A stretch of 64,000 nt of DNA from JBMNGH01 sp050949725 (GCA_050949725.1 JBMNGH010000011.1:248001-312000), one strand, 5' to 3'; shown: positions 27,622 through 38,507, counted from the first letter of the stretch. Numbers and translations: made by a program. The notes: generated by a model from the letters alone, not told the origin.

Positions 27622-30380
27622 ATGAAAAGAGCTAAAAAACTACTCGTAACCCTACTCGTTCTCACATTCGTTCTCAGCATCATGAGTGTAGGGTTCGCGG
27701 CAGAAGAAGAAAAGTTGCCTTCAGAAGTAATAAGAGCTCAAGCTCTGGATATACTGAGAGGCGACGACCAAGGCAATCTCAACTTAGACAAACCAATTAC
27801 CAGAGCAGAAGCGCTCGCATTGGTAATTAGAATTTCCGGCCTTGAGTCCTCTGCCGAACTGATGAAGGGGCAGACAATTTTCTCAGATGTGAGTTCGGAT
27901 CCCGGCTTACAATGGGCAACAGGTTACATAAACCTGGGTGTAGGCCAAGGAATCATCAACGGCTATCCAGATGGAACTTTCAAAGGCCGCAACACAGTAA
28001 CATATGCCGAAATGGCAAAAATGTTGCTTTATGCCATGAACTATGGCGTAACGGTAGAAGGAGCCCCATGGCCAGCCGGTGTAATGGGCAAAGCTGATGA
28101 CCTCGGATTATTCGACAAGGTCAATGCATTACCTGACGTGCCAGCACTTCGCGGCGATGTCGTCAAAATGATTGACAACTCCTTAACCGTAAAGCACCTA
28201 GAGCAAACCGGTTATGGCGATCTGAAACAGTATCTTGAAGGTGACAAGACTTTCTTGTCTAAGATGAATGTTGATGAACTTGAAGATGTGAGAGTAACTG
28301 AAATTGCTAAAGTTAATGACAAACTAGATGATGATGAAATCGAACTTACAGAATATGATAAAATGGTAAAGCAGTAGATTCTGATATCTACACACTTATC
28401 GCTGATGTTAACCCAGAAGAAATCTTCGGCCTTGAAGTAGATGCTTGGGTTAATGATGATGACGAAGTATTCTTTGTAAACGTTAAAACAGCGGAAAAAG
28501 ACATTCTACTTGACACAGTTAAGGAAAGCGACGACGATGAAATCACACTAAAAGATGCTGACAAAACATACAAATGGGCTGATGATGCTATTGCGTATGT
28601 CAATTTCGAGGAAGTAGATTTTGAAGATATAGCTGAAAATGCATACGGCAAAGTAGTTCTCGACAGGGGCGAAGTTGCATTTGCAAACTTATTTGAATTT
28701 GATAATGTAGGTGTAGTAACAGAGGTTGACGGAAAAGTCATCGAATTTGTCGATGAAGTGCAAATGAAGATGATATCGACCTTGACGACTATGATGATGT
28801 ATATGTTTACAATCCGGACTTTCTCAAAAGCCGATGTAGAAGACATTGATGTAGACTCTGCCATCTTCTTCTGGGAAGGCGGCGATGATGATATTTACAT
28901 CATAGTGAAAAATGAAGCTGTAAAAGGCGAAGTTGAAAGAGTAAAGGCAGATAAGATAAAAGTTGACGGAAAAGAATACAGCAAGGGTAGCTATGCCATA
29001 TTAACTCTTGACAAGGGTGATAATTACGAAAAATGGGCTGGCTTAGCAAACGTTGAAGACTTTGTCGATGAAGAAGTAATGCTGATTCTGGACCTTCGTG
29101 GAAGAGTATTACTCGTAACCGGCTCAGCCAAGGCCACCAGCGGCAATCTCTATGGCATTGTCACCTACGCAAAAGATGGAAGATATGCTGACTTAACCAT
29201 CTTTACAGCTGAAGGTGAAGAAGTAGACTATACCGCTGAAAGCTCAACAGAGTTTCAATGAGTTACAGATAAAGTACTATAGAAAGTTATTATGAAACAA
29301 ACTGAGTTATGCAGCATAAAATACAAACTTACTTCCGACAGCGAAATAGCTAAAGAAAAATCAGTAGTTGCTGTAATAGAAGGCGATGAAAGATTAGGAC
29401 ACTTTGCATATGACACGATGTAAAGATCTGATAAAGTAGTATTTGAGGGCGAAATCGAAAAAGACCCGATCAGAAATATTTCGACTTTGACGCGTGGCCA
29501 AAAATTCTATATCACAAATGACACAGTAATAATGAAAGCACTTAATGATGAAGGTGAATTAGATCCAGAGCTTATATCTGTAGATAGATTTGTATCAATA
29601 AGTATTACCAAAGATGCTGAGCCAGCAAAGCTGTTGTATTCGGTGAAGATGGTAAAGACGCAGATTTTATCGTGATGCTGAATGAAGGTTTCGAAGGTAC
29701 CGAAGAAGACTACTTGTATGGTGTAGTAACTGATAAACCTTACAAATCTGGTGGTTCCTATTATGCTACAATCAACGTCTTTGGCGAAGGTGAAGAAGAT
29801 TATAAAATAGCTGATCCAGCCAAATTTGCAAAAGGTGATGTTGTAGCATTTGATTTCAACAATAAAGACGAGGCCGTACTAAAGAGTGCTAAGGATATCT
29901 ACAGGCAAAACTCTTACAGAGTATGACGATGGCTATGTCACTATTTCTGGTTCCGTATATAAAGTAGACAGTGCAGCTATACTGTACAATAAAGACAGCG
30001 ATGGCGATTTAGACAAGAAGATTAGCAGATCCAAACTCAACGACTATGAAGGTAAAGTGATTGACTTTGCTATTGAAGATGGTATTTTAGTAGCAGCTGT
30101 CGTTTACGATGGAGAAAAACCCGATAATGGCGACGGAGATGTTGATGCAGGTAAGGTAACTTATATTAACAGTACTTTCACAAAAGTAGTTGTGGATGGA
30201 AAAACAACTTACACATTCGATTCAAATACAGAAATATATGATGAAGAAGGTAACATTATTGCTGTAGGCTATGAAGATATCGAAGAACTTAGTGCTTTAG
30301 AAGTAGGCGACTTAGTAAAAGACATAAAAGTTAAAGATGGTGTGGTTGTTTCACTAGTTTTAGTTGAGCCCGAAGTATAA
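27622..30380 (+). pseudogene. SLH-domain S-layer protein, broken by several frameshifts and stops
   Basis: ATG 27622 follows AAAAGGAGG. A signal peptide (to about residue 27) and three SLH motifs (ITRAEALALVIRISG; GYPDGTFKGRNTVTYAEMAK; a third near ADDLGLFDKV) anchor a wall protein to secondary polymers. The frame stops at 28377, but acidic, S-layer-like sequence continues in other frames to 30380. I see a shift near 28372 (one A probably lost from an A-run), a compensating pair between about 28760 and 28825, stops between 29262 and 29290, a TAA near 29424, and shifts near 29638 and 29905. The joined product would be about 915 residues. Promoter and terminator look intact, so decay is recent or partly a sequencing artefact. 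Confidence 0.85.
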
Positions 30381-30436
30381 AAACGTGAGAGACGTTACTC
30401 GATAAGCTAACTGGTTTAGCTACTGAGTGAAACGAA

Positions 30437-30467
30437 CCCCCATACCGTAATGGTATGGGGGTTTTTT
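30437..30467 (+). terminator. Strong terminator of the S-layer gene
   Basis: CCCCCATACC (30437-30446) pairs perfectly with GGTATGGGGG (30452-30461) and runs into six T residues. Confidence 0.95.
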
Positions 30468-30474
30468 CAGGTGG

Positions 30475-30550
30475 GTGTGCCCGACATGGGCGACAGCTTG
30501 GCGGTGAAAGTCCGCTGTGGGCTGAAGCGCTGATTCAGGAGGAAGAACTA
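30475..30550 (+). mobile_element. 5' end of a group IIC intron (truncated relic)
   Basis: Starting at GTGTGCCCGACATGGG (30475-30490) and continuing through GGCGGTGAAAGTCCGC, the sequence follows the 5' end of bacterial class C group II introns such as the Oceanobacillus iheyensis one (GUGUGCCCGGCAUGGG...GGGUGAGAGUCCC, from memory). It begins 7 bp after the T-run of a terminator, which is the insertion preference known for class C introns. No domain V or reverse transcriptase follows, so only the first part is left. The right boundary is approximate. Confidence 0.7.
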
Positions 30551-30654
30551 TTTAAAAATTGGAGCCATGAGAAAAAAGAATATGTTTAATTACAACATAA
30601 GCTACAATTAGCTTGCTCTTTTTGTTATAATAACTTATCTTTTTTAGTGATATC

Positions 30655-31404
30655 TTATTTTTTCTCCCACCTGCTTTCCAAAATGCTCAGTTCTACGCCT
30701 TCATCATCGGTTATCAGATGTGCACAGACGGTTTTATCATCGGTATGTTTTATTTCGGTCTGTGTTTTTATCGTCTTGCCGTATAAGGTTTCTTTCTTAT
30801 ATATTACCTTAAGTCCGGTCAGCATATGGGTTTTCACTATTTCAAGAGGTACGGTTTCGAGTGACCAGGCGGCATATTTTACGTTGTTCACATGGCCGTT
30901 AGTATCTATGTCGCTGTACCTTACGTAGAAATCTTTTTGTATATGAATGTTATCCGGTTTGGGGATTTGTTTGATATCAGGAAAAGCCACAACATCCTTT
31001 GCAAGGCCGAAGGCCTCATACATATCATCAGTTATCTTCATAGGCTTTTTCTTTTTGATGTTTGAGAGCAGCCAGATGGAATTGGCAGTAACCAAGGTAT
31101 CTCCCCGGAGGTTTAATATTTTGAACGTCCTGCATGCGTAAAACTTTTTAAATGCGCGTGCCTCGGTCCTGACAATGACTTGTTCATTGAATGTGGGATA
31201 CTCATTTATGTGTATATCCCATTGGTACAGCACCCATGCCTTTCCTGTCTGTCTCATATAATCAATCCCAACACCGAGTTCCTCTATGTGAATCATCGCT
31301 ATATCATCAAAGTAATTCATAAGGCTTGTCACGAGTGCTCTTTTTTTAAAATCTACCTCGTAATGCCTTATGCGGTATAGTTTTTCAAGCATCGCTTTTT
31401 TCAT
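30655..31404 (-). CDS. Acyl-ACP thioesterase (FatA-like)
   Basis: A 249-residue double hot-dog thioesterase releasing fatty acids from acyl carrier protein. The N-terminal hot dog has YEVDFKKRALVTSLMNYFDD and GKAWVLYQWDI. The second has the hallmark RYSDIDTNGHVNNVKYAAW with the catalytic Asn/His pair. ATG 31404 is preferred; GTG 31410 is in frame just upstream, and the ribosome site is weak. It faces the S-layer remnants and is transcribed alone. Confidence 0.9.
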   Translation of the reverse strand: MKKAMLEKLYRIRHYEVDFKKRALVTSLMNYFDDIAMIHIEELGVGIDYMRQTGKAWVLYQWDIHINEYPTFNEQVIVRTEARAFKKFYACRTFKILNLRGDTLVTANSIWLLSNIKKKKPMKITDDMYEAFGLAKDVVAFPDIKQIPKPDNIHIQKDFYVRYSDIDTNGHVNNVKYAAWSLETVPLEIVKTHMLTGLKVIYKKETLYGKTIKTQTEIKHTDDKTVCAHLITDDEGVELSILESRWEKK

Positions 31405-31656
31405 GAGCACACTCTCGCTTCCTGTTTATCAATACTGTACAAAGATAAATATTTTTTAGAAACAAGTCTTTTCCGACTTTGATTTTACCACAAAATGGCG
31501 CAAGAGTCACCATTTTAAAGAGACCGCTCTTACTAATAAGAATAAGCATATTATGTCCCGGTTAAAAATTCCTATAATTCACGGTATTCGACCATAAAGG
31601 AATATTACACCAATATGTAGAAGTTTAATTTGTATATTAATTATAGGAGGCCAATC
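31405..31656. other. Divergent intergenic region
   Basis: About 250 bp between divergent genes. A+T-rich, with no clear sigma-54 or sigma-A pair that I would defend. Confidence 0.5.
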
Positions 31657-33746
31657 ATGGGGAAACATAAGAAGCTAATCGTATTTTCGTCAGACAAGCA
31701 GGTAAAAAAGTATCTCGTAAATACATTAAACGATGTTATAGGGGCTGAAGTGGAAATTATCGGTTGCTCGCTGGATGAAGGGGTAAATGTAATAGATAAG
31801 GATGTTCCCGTGCTGACATCCGGGGAATTTTTGTCCCATGTGGCTGCTCAATTATTTAAAAACAGTAAGATTATCTCATCAAAAAGGGTGATTACGGGAT
31901 ACAATCTTGAAAAGGTTATGATGCTTCCTAAGGGCAAAAGTATTTTGGTTGTCAACCATCCAAGGGCCACATCTGAGGAGACGATAGAGTCTTTGATGAG
32001 TTTGGGCATAGATCATTTAAATTACGTCCCCTACTGGAAGGGCCGTAAAGTAGACTTCGACCAAATCGATACGGCTGTTTCACCCGGCATGATTCATTTG
32101 TGCCCTGGCGGCATAAAAAATAAAATTGATATAGGTCCAAGGACTATTAGTGCATATACTTTCTTAAGGATTCTCATTGAACTAGATCTTGACCTTAATT
32201 ATTTAGAGAGATTTACCACCTATTACAACAATCTGCTGCTCGAGGCGAGCAGAGAGATGGTAACTATGCATGAGCAATCCGAACTGCTTCGGAAAAATCA
32301 GGAGGCAATATTGGATGTAATAGATGAGGGCATAGTATGTGTCGACAGCGACAACAAAATTATATTTGCTAACAGATCTATTGGCAAGCTGTTAAATATG
32401 AGGCTTGACTTACTGCAGGGAAGGGACTTTAACGATATTTATTTTAAGTTCAAAGAGCTTAAAACAGTCTGCGGTAGAACACAAGAGCCGGTCAAGATTC
32501 AGCAGTATTTATTCTTATAACGGGAAGAATATTCTCGTCAACGTGGTTCCGGTCGCAAGCAGTATGGCAAAAAACAAAATTTATTCCTTCAGAGAGGTTT
32601 CTAAAATTCAGAGGTTGGAAGAGACCGTTCGGCTGAAACTTTCCGAAAAGGGATATATTGCAAAGTACAAGTTTTGACGACATTTGGAGTCAGAGTCGAA
32701 ATATTAATATGCTCAAGCAGAAGGCGAAAAACTTTGCCAGGACTGATAAAAACATCCTCATAATAGGGGAGAGCGGGACCGGCAAGGAGCTTTTCGCACA
32801 TGCGATTCACAGGGACTCTACCAGGGCAAACGGCCCCTTTGTTGCGATAAATTTTGCCGCCATTCCGGAAAATCTTGTGGAAAGCGAACTTTTTGGCTAT
32901 GAGGAGGGTGCGTTTACCGGTGCCAAAAGGGGTGGCAAGCAGGGTCTTTTTGAACAAGCCCATGGCGGTTCCATTTTCTTGGATGAAATAGGTGATGCAC
33001 CGTTAAGTGTCCAGATGAGGCTGTTGAGGGTTTTACAGGAAAAAGAAATAATGCGGGTCGGCGGAGAAAAGATAATACCTGTAGATGTGAGGATTATAGC
33101 TGCGACTAACAAGAACCTGGCAGAGTCGGTCGAGAAAAAGCAGTTCAGGGAAGACTTGTTTTACAGACTGAATGTGCTGTCTCTCGAGATACCCCCTCTT
33201 AGGCAGAGGAAGGATGATATACCATATCTACTGCTAAAATATCTTAAAAATACCTACAACATCGAGAAGTTCATAGAGACCAGAGCACTGAAGGCACTGA
33301 TGAACCACAAGTTTAAAGGCAATGTAAGGGAATTGATAAACGTAGCAGAATACCTTTGTTATTCAACAGCCGATAATAATTTGATAAAGTATGATGACTT
33401 GCCAAATAGCTTAAAGACCAATGATAAAAAAAACTGTAACTTGAAGGAAGACGAAAATGTCAGCAACCTAATTATTGAGCTTAGAAAATCAGATCTTGAT
33501 TTAATGGTCATATATAATATTTTGAAGGTTTTAGAAGAAAGAGGGGGAATTGGGGTTGGACGAAATTGGATAAAATCGAAAATTAGTGAGAGAGGCATTT
33601 CTCTATCTGAAGGAAAAGTTAAAAGATACCAAAAAGTCATGAACGAGCACGGTTTAGTGTCGGTAGGTGTTAAAAGGCAGGGAACTGTAATTACTGAAAA
33701 GGGGCGAAAAATTTGCCTTTTTTTAGGCGGGTCGTATGGAGCTTAA
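31657..33746 (+). pseudogene. Sigma-54-dependent activator, split by two frameshifts
   Basis: ATG 31657 follows TAGGAGG. The first frame (to 32520) has an N-terminal sensory region and a PAS domain (AILDVIDEGIVCVDSDNKII). It continues in the second frame (about 32480-32677) and then in a third from about 32660 to 33746. That last part is a complete AAA+ domain: Walker A GESGTGKELFAHAIH, the sigma-54 contact loop GAFTGA, Walker B SIFLDEIGD, and a winged-helix C-terminus instead of the usual Fis helix. Each shift looks like one extra base. Resembles PrdR-type regulators of amino-acid fermentation. A sigma-54 promoter lies just downstream. Confidence 0.85.
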
Positions 33747-33773
33747 TATAGGCTTTGATTGGGAAAGGAAAGT

Positions 33774-33826
33774 GCTTTATAGGAAGTATATTATCCTAAA
33801 TGCTTCCTATAAAAGCATTTTTTTTA
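33774..33826 (+). terminator. Terminator after the sigma-54 activator
   Basis: GCTTT-ATAGGAAG (from 33774) pairs with CTTCCTAT-AAAAGC, then eight T residues. Confidence 0.85.
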
Positions 33827-33869
33827 AATATTTAGGATTTATTTCCCCGAAGTATGGGCTTTTGCTATA

Positions 33870-33885
33870 TGGCATGGTTTTTGCT
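33870..33885 (+). promoter_or_regulatory. Sigma-54 (-24/-12) promoter
   Basis: TGGCATGGTTTTTGCT has GG and GC separated by exactly ten bases, matching TGGCAC-N5-TTGCw. It lies 39 bp upstream of the thiolase/aminotransferase remnant and behind the sigma-54 activator gene, so it was the promoter of the fermentation operon. Confidence 0.75.
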
Positions 33886-33923
33886 TCTTATTTACAGCAA
33901 AATTGTAATAGGAGGCATCGACC

Positions 33924-34355
33924 TTGGAATCAATTGTCGTTACTTCTGCGGTGAGGACACCGATCGGTAAGCTCGGGGGAGGTCTCAAAGATGTCCCACC
34001 CGAAAATTTGACCAAATTGGTTATAAAAGAAGCTGTGAATAAATCAGGTGTCAAAAAAGAGTTAATAGACGAAGTAATAATAGGGCAAACAAAACAAACA
34101 ACGGATGCCCCGAATATTGCCAGGGTTAAACGGACTAAAAAGCCATTCGATCCCAAACGTGCGGTTACCAACAAATTAATAAACACTGCCTTAGACAGAG
34201 GTCTCATGCTATACACTGCGGCTAACTGTGCCGATGGTATCAAAGGAGATGCTGTGATGATTGCACCACCGTTGACAGTTACAAAGGATGAGATAGACAT
34301 GATATTGGGGCTTTTTGAGGAAGTGATTTCGGACGTTTTCGAGTTGGAGGAATAA
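33924..34355 (+). pseudogene. In-frame chimera: thiolase N-terminus plus class III aminotransferase C-terminus
   Basis: TTG 33924 follows AGGAGG. Residues 1 to about 67 are the start of an acetyl-CoA acetyltransferase (SIVVTSAVRTPIGKLGGGLK; DEVIIGQTKQTTDAPNIARV). From about residue 70 to 143 the sequence is the end of a class III PLP aminotransferase (KKPFDPKRAVTNKLINTALD, RGLMLYTAANCADGIKGDAV, MIAPPLTVTKDEID). Neither active site is present: the thiolase cysteine and the PLP lysine are both lost. A deletion has joined two neighbouring genes near 34125-34135 while keeping the frame. A functional product is unlikely. Confidence 0.8.
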
Positions 34356-34477
34356 GGCTTCGTCGCACAAAGCCGTCCTTCATGTGTTCAGACGAATGAG
34401 GAAGTAAAAGTATGTCGTAAAGGATGGTGGTGAATGACTACATATAAAGGTTGGATGATAAGAAAGGGGGTGGGTTG

Positions 34478-34714
34478 ATGGAAAGACAATTTTTTGGTAT
34501 GCCGTTAGGAGATAAAATTGCATTAATTATCATACTAATATACAGTGTTCTGACATTTTTCTTCGTCAATTCAACGATCAAGATAAGTGGAGTGTCGATA
34601 TTCGGTTGGCTCATAGGATTATTGATGTTTTTAGCACCGATAGTGCATCTGTTGGGCATGCAATTTGACGAACAAAAGTATAGTAAAACAAATAGCAAGG
34701 GGGTTGGCAAATGA
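34478..34714 (+). CDS. Small two-helix membrane partner of the symporter
   Basis: A 78-residue protein with two membrane segments (about 13-32 and 39-58) and a polar tail. ATG 34478 follows GGGGGTGGG. Its stop overlaps the symporter start by four bases (ATGA), so the two are coupled, like the small YhdT-type proteins that precede some PanF-type sodium symporters. It probably assists that transporter, which is itself broken here. Confidence 0.7.
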   Translation: MERQFFGMPLGDKIALIIILIYSVLTFFFVNSTIKISGVSIFGWLIGLLMFLAPIVHLLGMQFDEQKYSKTNSKGVGK

Positions 34715-36149
34715 AAACTATCGAACTGACTGTTACATTACTTTACATTTTAGTATGCATTCTGATCGGCATATGGGCAAGCAAAAAAGTAAGCAGCTCA
34801 TCTGATGACTACTGGGTTGCGGGTAGGAAGATAGGCGTATTCGCTAATTCTTGGGCACTGATGGCTGCTTTGGGCAGTGGGGGATCGATACTCGGTGTCA
34901 ACGGTTTAGGATTTACGATGGGAATACCGTATGTTTTTGCCATGTATGCAGGAGCTGCCGCAGGATTCCCGTTGGCGGCTATTTTAGTCGCACGTCAGTT
35001 CAGAAACCTGAAAATACGCACAATTCCGGAATTTTTAAATTTCAGGTATAAAAACAAGGCTATAAATATTATCGTGCCTATAATCATAATGTTGGCAATG
35101 GAAGTATATGTGGTGGCACAGCTAAAAGCGGCTGGCATAACCGCCCAATATCTTTTGGGTCTCCCATATAACGCAGCAGTTATAATTACGGCTTTGGTCT
35201 TTACACTGTACGTATCAATTGGGGGCATGTGGGCTGTAACATTTACCGATGTAATGCAGGGTATATAATGGTATTTATGGTTTTACTAGTAGCAGTTATA
35301 GTCTTTGCAAGCTTTGGGGGGATAGGTCCACTCCTCACTGAGGCTACATCGGCCAGCCCGGTATTAGGCAATGTTGCCGCAATGCCTGTTTCGGCATATG
35401 TAGGAGCATTTGTGGTATGGTTTATCGCAGGCTGCACAGTTCCACATCTCGTAATGAGGGTATTTACAGCAACAGATACGAGATCTGCTAAATTGTCCCT
35501 TAACTATTCAGTCATAATATACGGATTCTTAATAATATTTGGGGTATTGGCAATTTCTTCCGTAGGGCATGTGCTGTTTCCTGATTTGGCAGATGCTGAT
35601 ATGCTGTTTTTAAAGGTAATAGAGAGATTCCTGCCAAGTAGGATTATTGGTGGTTTGGCGGTAGCGGCTGTTATGGCAGCGGTCATGTCAACAACGGATG
35701 CCCTTATTCTTGCGGTTTCCAGCGCAGTTGTAAATGATCTGTATGCCAAGTTTATTAATCCAAATATTTCAGATAGGCAGTTAGTTAGAATAAGTATTTT
35801 AGTGACATGGGTTGCTGGAATACTAGCAATAATATTTGCACTTAATCCTCCACCGCTTCTCACCATGCTCTACACAGCAGCAGTTGGCCTTCTCGGGTCA
35901 AGTCTTATGCCTGCCCTTATATTGGGTATATGGTGGAAAAAGTCGAATGCACAAGGTGCACTGTGGAGCATCATAATCGGCGGGGCTTTATACTGTTACC
36001 TCCTGTGGTTCACCAGCATGCCGGCACTCACACATATACTCGTATCGCTTCCTGTTTCATTTTTAGTCAATTTTGTAGTAAGCAGCATGACGTCAAGAGA
36101 GGAAGATAAAGAGATTCTTCCACAAATCCAGGCAATTCATGCCGAGTAG
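34711..36149 (+). pseudogene. Sodium:solute symporter (SSS family), one frameshift
   Basis: The first frame (34711-35268) covers about five helices with KKVSSSSDDYWVAGRKIGVF, GSGGSILGVNGLGFTMG and a typical MWAVTFTDVMQG. It then stops at TAA. Helices 6-13 go on in another frame from about 35262 to 36149 (VIVFASFGG, WFIAGCTVPHLVMRVFTATD, MSTTDALILAVSSAVVNDLY). Restoring one base at about 35262-35266 joins them to an ordinary SSS transporter of about 480 residues. Substrate unknown; the context suggests an amino acid or carboxylate. Confidence 0.85.
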
Positions 36150-36218
36150 AATCTATCTGACATACATGGGCTTTATAAAAGCTCATGTATGTCTACATCA
36201 GGCAAGGAGGGAAGTAAA

Positions 36219-36659
36219 TTGCGGTTTAAGATTGATGAATCGCAGTGTTCCGGATGTAGGGTATGCCAGGTAATATGTTCACTTAAACATTTCAAGGAAG
36301 TAAACCCGAAAAAGGGTGCATTGAAAATCCATGGACATTTTCCTGTTCCGGGGAAGTATTCAATATCTGTATGTGATCAGTGCGGTGTATGTGCTTCAGT
36401 GTGCCCCGAAAGCGCCATTGATGAGATCAATGGTGTTTATATGATAAATCCTGATAAATGCACGAAATGCGGGATATGTGCCCAGGAATGCCCGAACGAT
36501 GTAATAATTGTAAGAGATGATATGGATATACCGATTAAATGTGATAACTGTGGTGAATGTATAATGATTTGTCCGAGAGGAGCTCTTATTGACGAGGAAG
36601 GGGTGATCAAAAATGATATATGGCTACAACCAAAAACTCTTAAGAGTGAATCTGTCTAA
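36219..36659 (+). CDS. Polyferredoxin, companion of the AOR
   Basis: A 146-residue iron-sulphur protein with four 4Fe-4S-type cysteine clusters: CSGCRVCQVIC at residue 10, CDQCGVCASVCP, CTKCGICAQECP and CDNCGECIMICP. TTG 36219 is preferred, with AAGGAGGG upstream; the frame opens earlier at 36189 inside that leader. It overlaps the AOR start by 47 bp. In similar clusters such proteins carry electrons to or from the tungsten enzyme. Confidence 0.9.
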   Translation: MRFKIDESQCSGCRVCQVICSLKHFKEVNPKKGALKIHGHFPVPGKYSISVCDQCGVCASVCPESAIDEINGVYMINPDKCTKCGICAQECPNDVIIVRDDMDIPIKCDNCGECIMICPRGALIDEEGVIKNDIWLQPKTLKSESV

Positions 36660-38457
36660 AAAATCGTTTACGTTAGAACCCATCGATGAGGATACTATTA
36701 AAAATTTCATTGGGGGAAGGGGTTTTGTAGCAAAATATCTTTTTGATGAAATAAAACCGGGTACGGTACCGCTGTCTGAAGACAACAAAGTTATAATGGC
36801 TATCGGGCCGCTTTCGGGTAATTTCTTACCAAGCAGCGGGAAAATCGAATTTGGTTCAAAGTCGCCGTTGACGGGGGGTTACGGAGATAGTAATATGGGC
36901 GGCCACATCGCTTCAGAACTGAAACTGGCTGGCTACGATGTAGTTATAATTGAAGGGAAATGTGATCATCCCAGCTACCTATACATAGATAACGACCAAA
37001 TCGAGCTGAGGGATGCTTCCAAGTATTGGGGATTTGGCGCCTTGACTACGGAAAAAATGTTAAAAGATGATCTTGGAGGTGAATTTCAGATTGTTACGAT
37101 AGGACCGGCAGGAGAAAACCTTGTCAAGTATGCTTGCTTGTCCCATGATTTTGGTCGTCAGGGTGGAAGGACGGGCATAGGGGCTGTGCTGGGCTACAAA
37201 AGATTAAAAGCAATTGCTGTCAGAGGAGGCCGGAGTGTTCCCGTGGCAGACCCTGACGGGCTGTACAATAAGGGTTTAGAAATGTACCGAGAGGTGTATA
37301 ATCTGCCGGGTTTTAAGACATGGACGCCTTACGGTACTGCAGATATAACTAAATGGGTAAACGACAATGGGTCATTTCCTACAAAAAATTTCAGCAGAGG
37401 GTATTTTGAAGGGGCAAAAAATTTAACAGGTCAAGTACTTAGAGAAAAAATACATGTGCTTGACAAGGGATGCTTTTCATGCCCAATACCGTGTGGCAAA
37501 TATTCAAAAGTGTGTTATAAGGGTGACGAAGTTTTTGTTGAAGGGCCAGAATATGAAACGATAGCGTTAGTAGGCGGCAATGCTATGATTGATGACATAG
37601 AGAAGGTAGGTTATATTAACTACAAAATGGATGAATACGGAATAGATACAATTTCCGGAGGCAACGTCATTGCATTTGCGCTTGAGTGTATTGAGAAAGG
37701 CATTATAGGGAAAGACGATGTTGAGGGTAAAGAACTAAAATTTGCTGATATTGACTCATCTCTTTATCTCTTGGAAAAGATCGCAAAGCGTGAGGGTATC
37801 GGGGAAATTTTAGCCGAAGGTGTAAGACACGCATCGAAGGTATTAGGCAAAGGTTCTGAGGAATTTGCGATTCATATCAAAGGCTTGGAAGTGAGCGGCT
37901 ATGAACCCAGAAACGCCTCAGGCATGCTCCTGGCATACATGACTTGTGACATAGGTGCACATCATAACCGTGCGTGGGCAATCACTTATGACATAGCAGT
38001 CGGCAGGTACGAGGTCGAGGGCAAACCAGAAAAAGTGATTGAAATGCAGCATGTGAGGCCGATGCTTGACAGCCTCAATGTATGCCGTTTTCCATGGATA
38101 GAGATAAGTTTTGAACTGCACCACTACAGAGATATTTTTAAATACGTTACTGGGATGGATTTTACGTGGGATGATCTGCTGAGAGTAGGTGAAAGGGAAT
38201 TTAACTTAACGAGAGCATTTAACGTAAGGGAGATACCTGATTTTGGGAGAGAATATGATTATCCTCCGGCAAGATTCTACAAGGAAAAATTAGAAGGAGA
38301 TGGTCCTACAGCAGGGGGAATAATGCCAGAGGAAAATATTATAAAAATGCTTGATAAGTATTATGAACTCAGGGGTTGGACCGAAAATGGGATTCCCACA
38401 AGGCAAAAGCTTGAGGAACTGGATTTGAAATATGTGGCAGATCAACTAAACTTATAA
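36613..38457 (+). CDS. aor: Aldehyde:ferredoxin oxidoreductase (tungsten pterin enzyme)
   Basis: A 614-residue enzyme that oxidises aldehydes to acids with ferredoxin, or runs in reverse. N-terminal domain with FIGGRGFVAKYLFDEI and the pterin loop FGSKSPLTGGYGDSNMGG. The 4Fe-4S cluster is bound by CFSCPIPCGKY (about residue 290) plus a later cysteine in SLNVCRFPW. Full length for the family. GAGGAAGGGG precedes ATG 36613. It looks intact although the upstream genes of the locus are broken. The substrate is perhaps aldehydes from amino-acid fermentation (inference). Confidence 0.92.
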   Translation: MIYGYNQKLLRVNLSKKSFTLEPIDEDTIKNFIGGRGFVAKYLFDEIKPGTVPLSEDNKVIMAIGPLSGNFLPSSGKIEFGSKSPLTGGYGDSNMGGHIASELKLAGYDVVIIEGKCDHPSYLYIDNDQIELRDASKYWGFGALTTEKMLKDDLGGEFQIVTIGPAGENLVKYACLSHDFGRQGGRTGIGAVLGYKRLKAIAVRGGRSVPVADPDGLYNKGLEMYREVYNLPGFKTWTPYGTADITKWVNDNGSFPTKNFSRGYFEGAKNLTGQVLREKIHVLDKGCFSCPIPCGKYSKVCYKGDEVFVEGPEYETIALVGGNAMIDDIEKVGYINYKMDEYGIDTISGGNVIAFALECIEKGIIGKDDVEGKELKFADIDSSLYLLEKIAKREGIGEILAEGVRHASKVLGKGSEEFAIHIKGLEVSGYEPRNASGMLLAYMTCDIGAHHNRAWAITYDIAVGRYEVEGKPEKVIEMQHVRPMLDSLNVCRFPWIEISFELHHYRDIFKYVTGMDFTWDDLLRVGEREFNLTRAFNVREIPDFGREYDYPPARFYKEKLEGDGPTAGGIMPEENIIKMLDKYYELRGWTENGIPTRQKLEELDLKYVADQLNL

Positions 38458-38476
38458 CAGAAGTGATACACAGTGT

Positions 38477-38507
38477 TTTATCATTAATAAGGCTTTTGTT
38501 GTAGGGT
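38477..38507 (+). repeat. Left copy of 31-bp direct repeat flanking the RM module
   Basis: TTTATCATTAATAAGGCTTT... identical over all 31 bases to 41563-41593. Begins 20 bp after the AOR stop. Confidence 0.95.
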
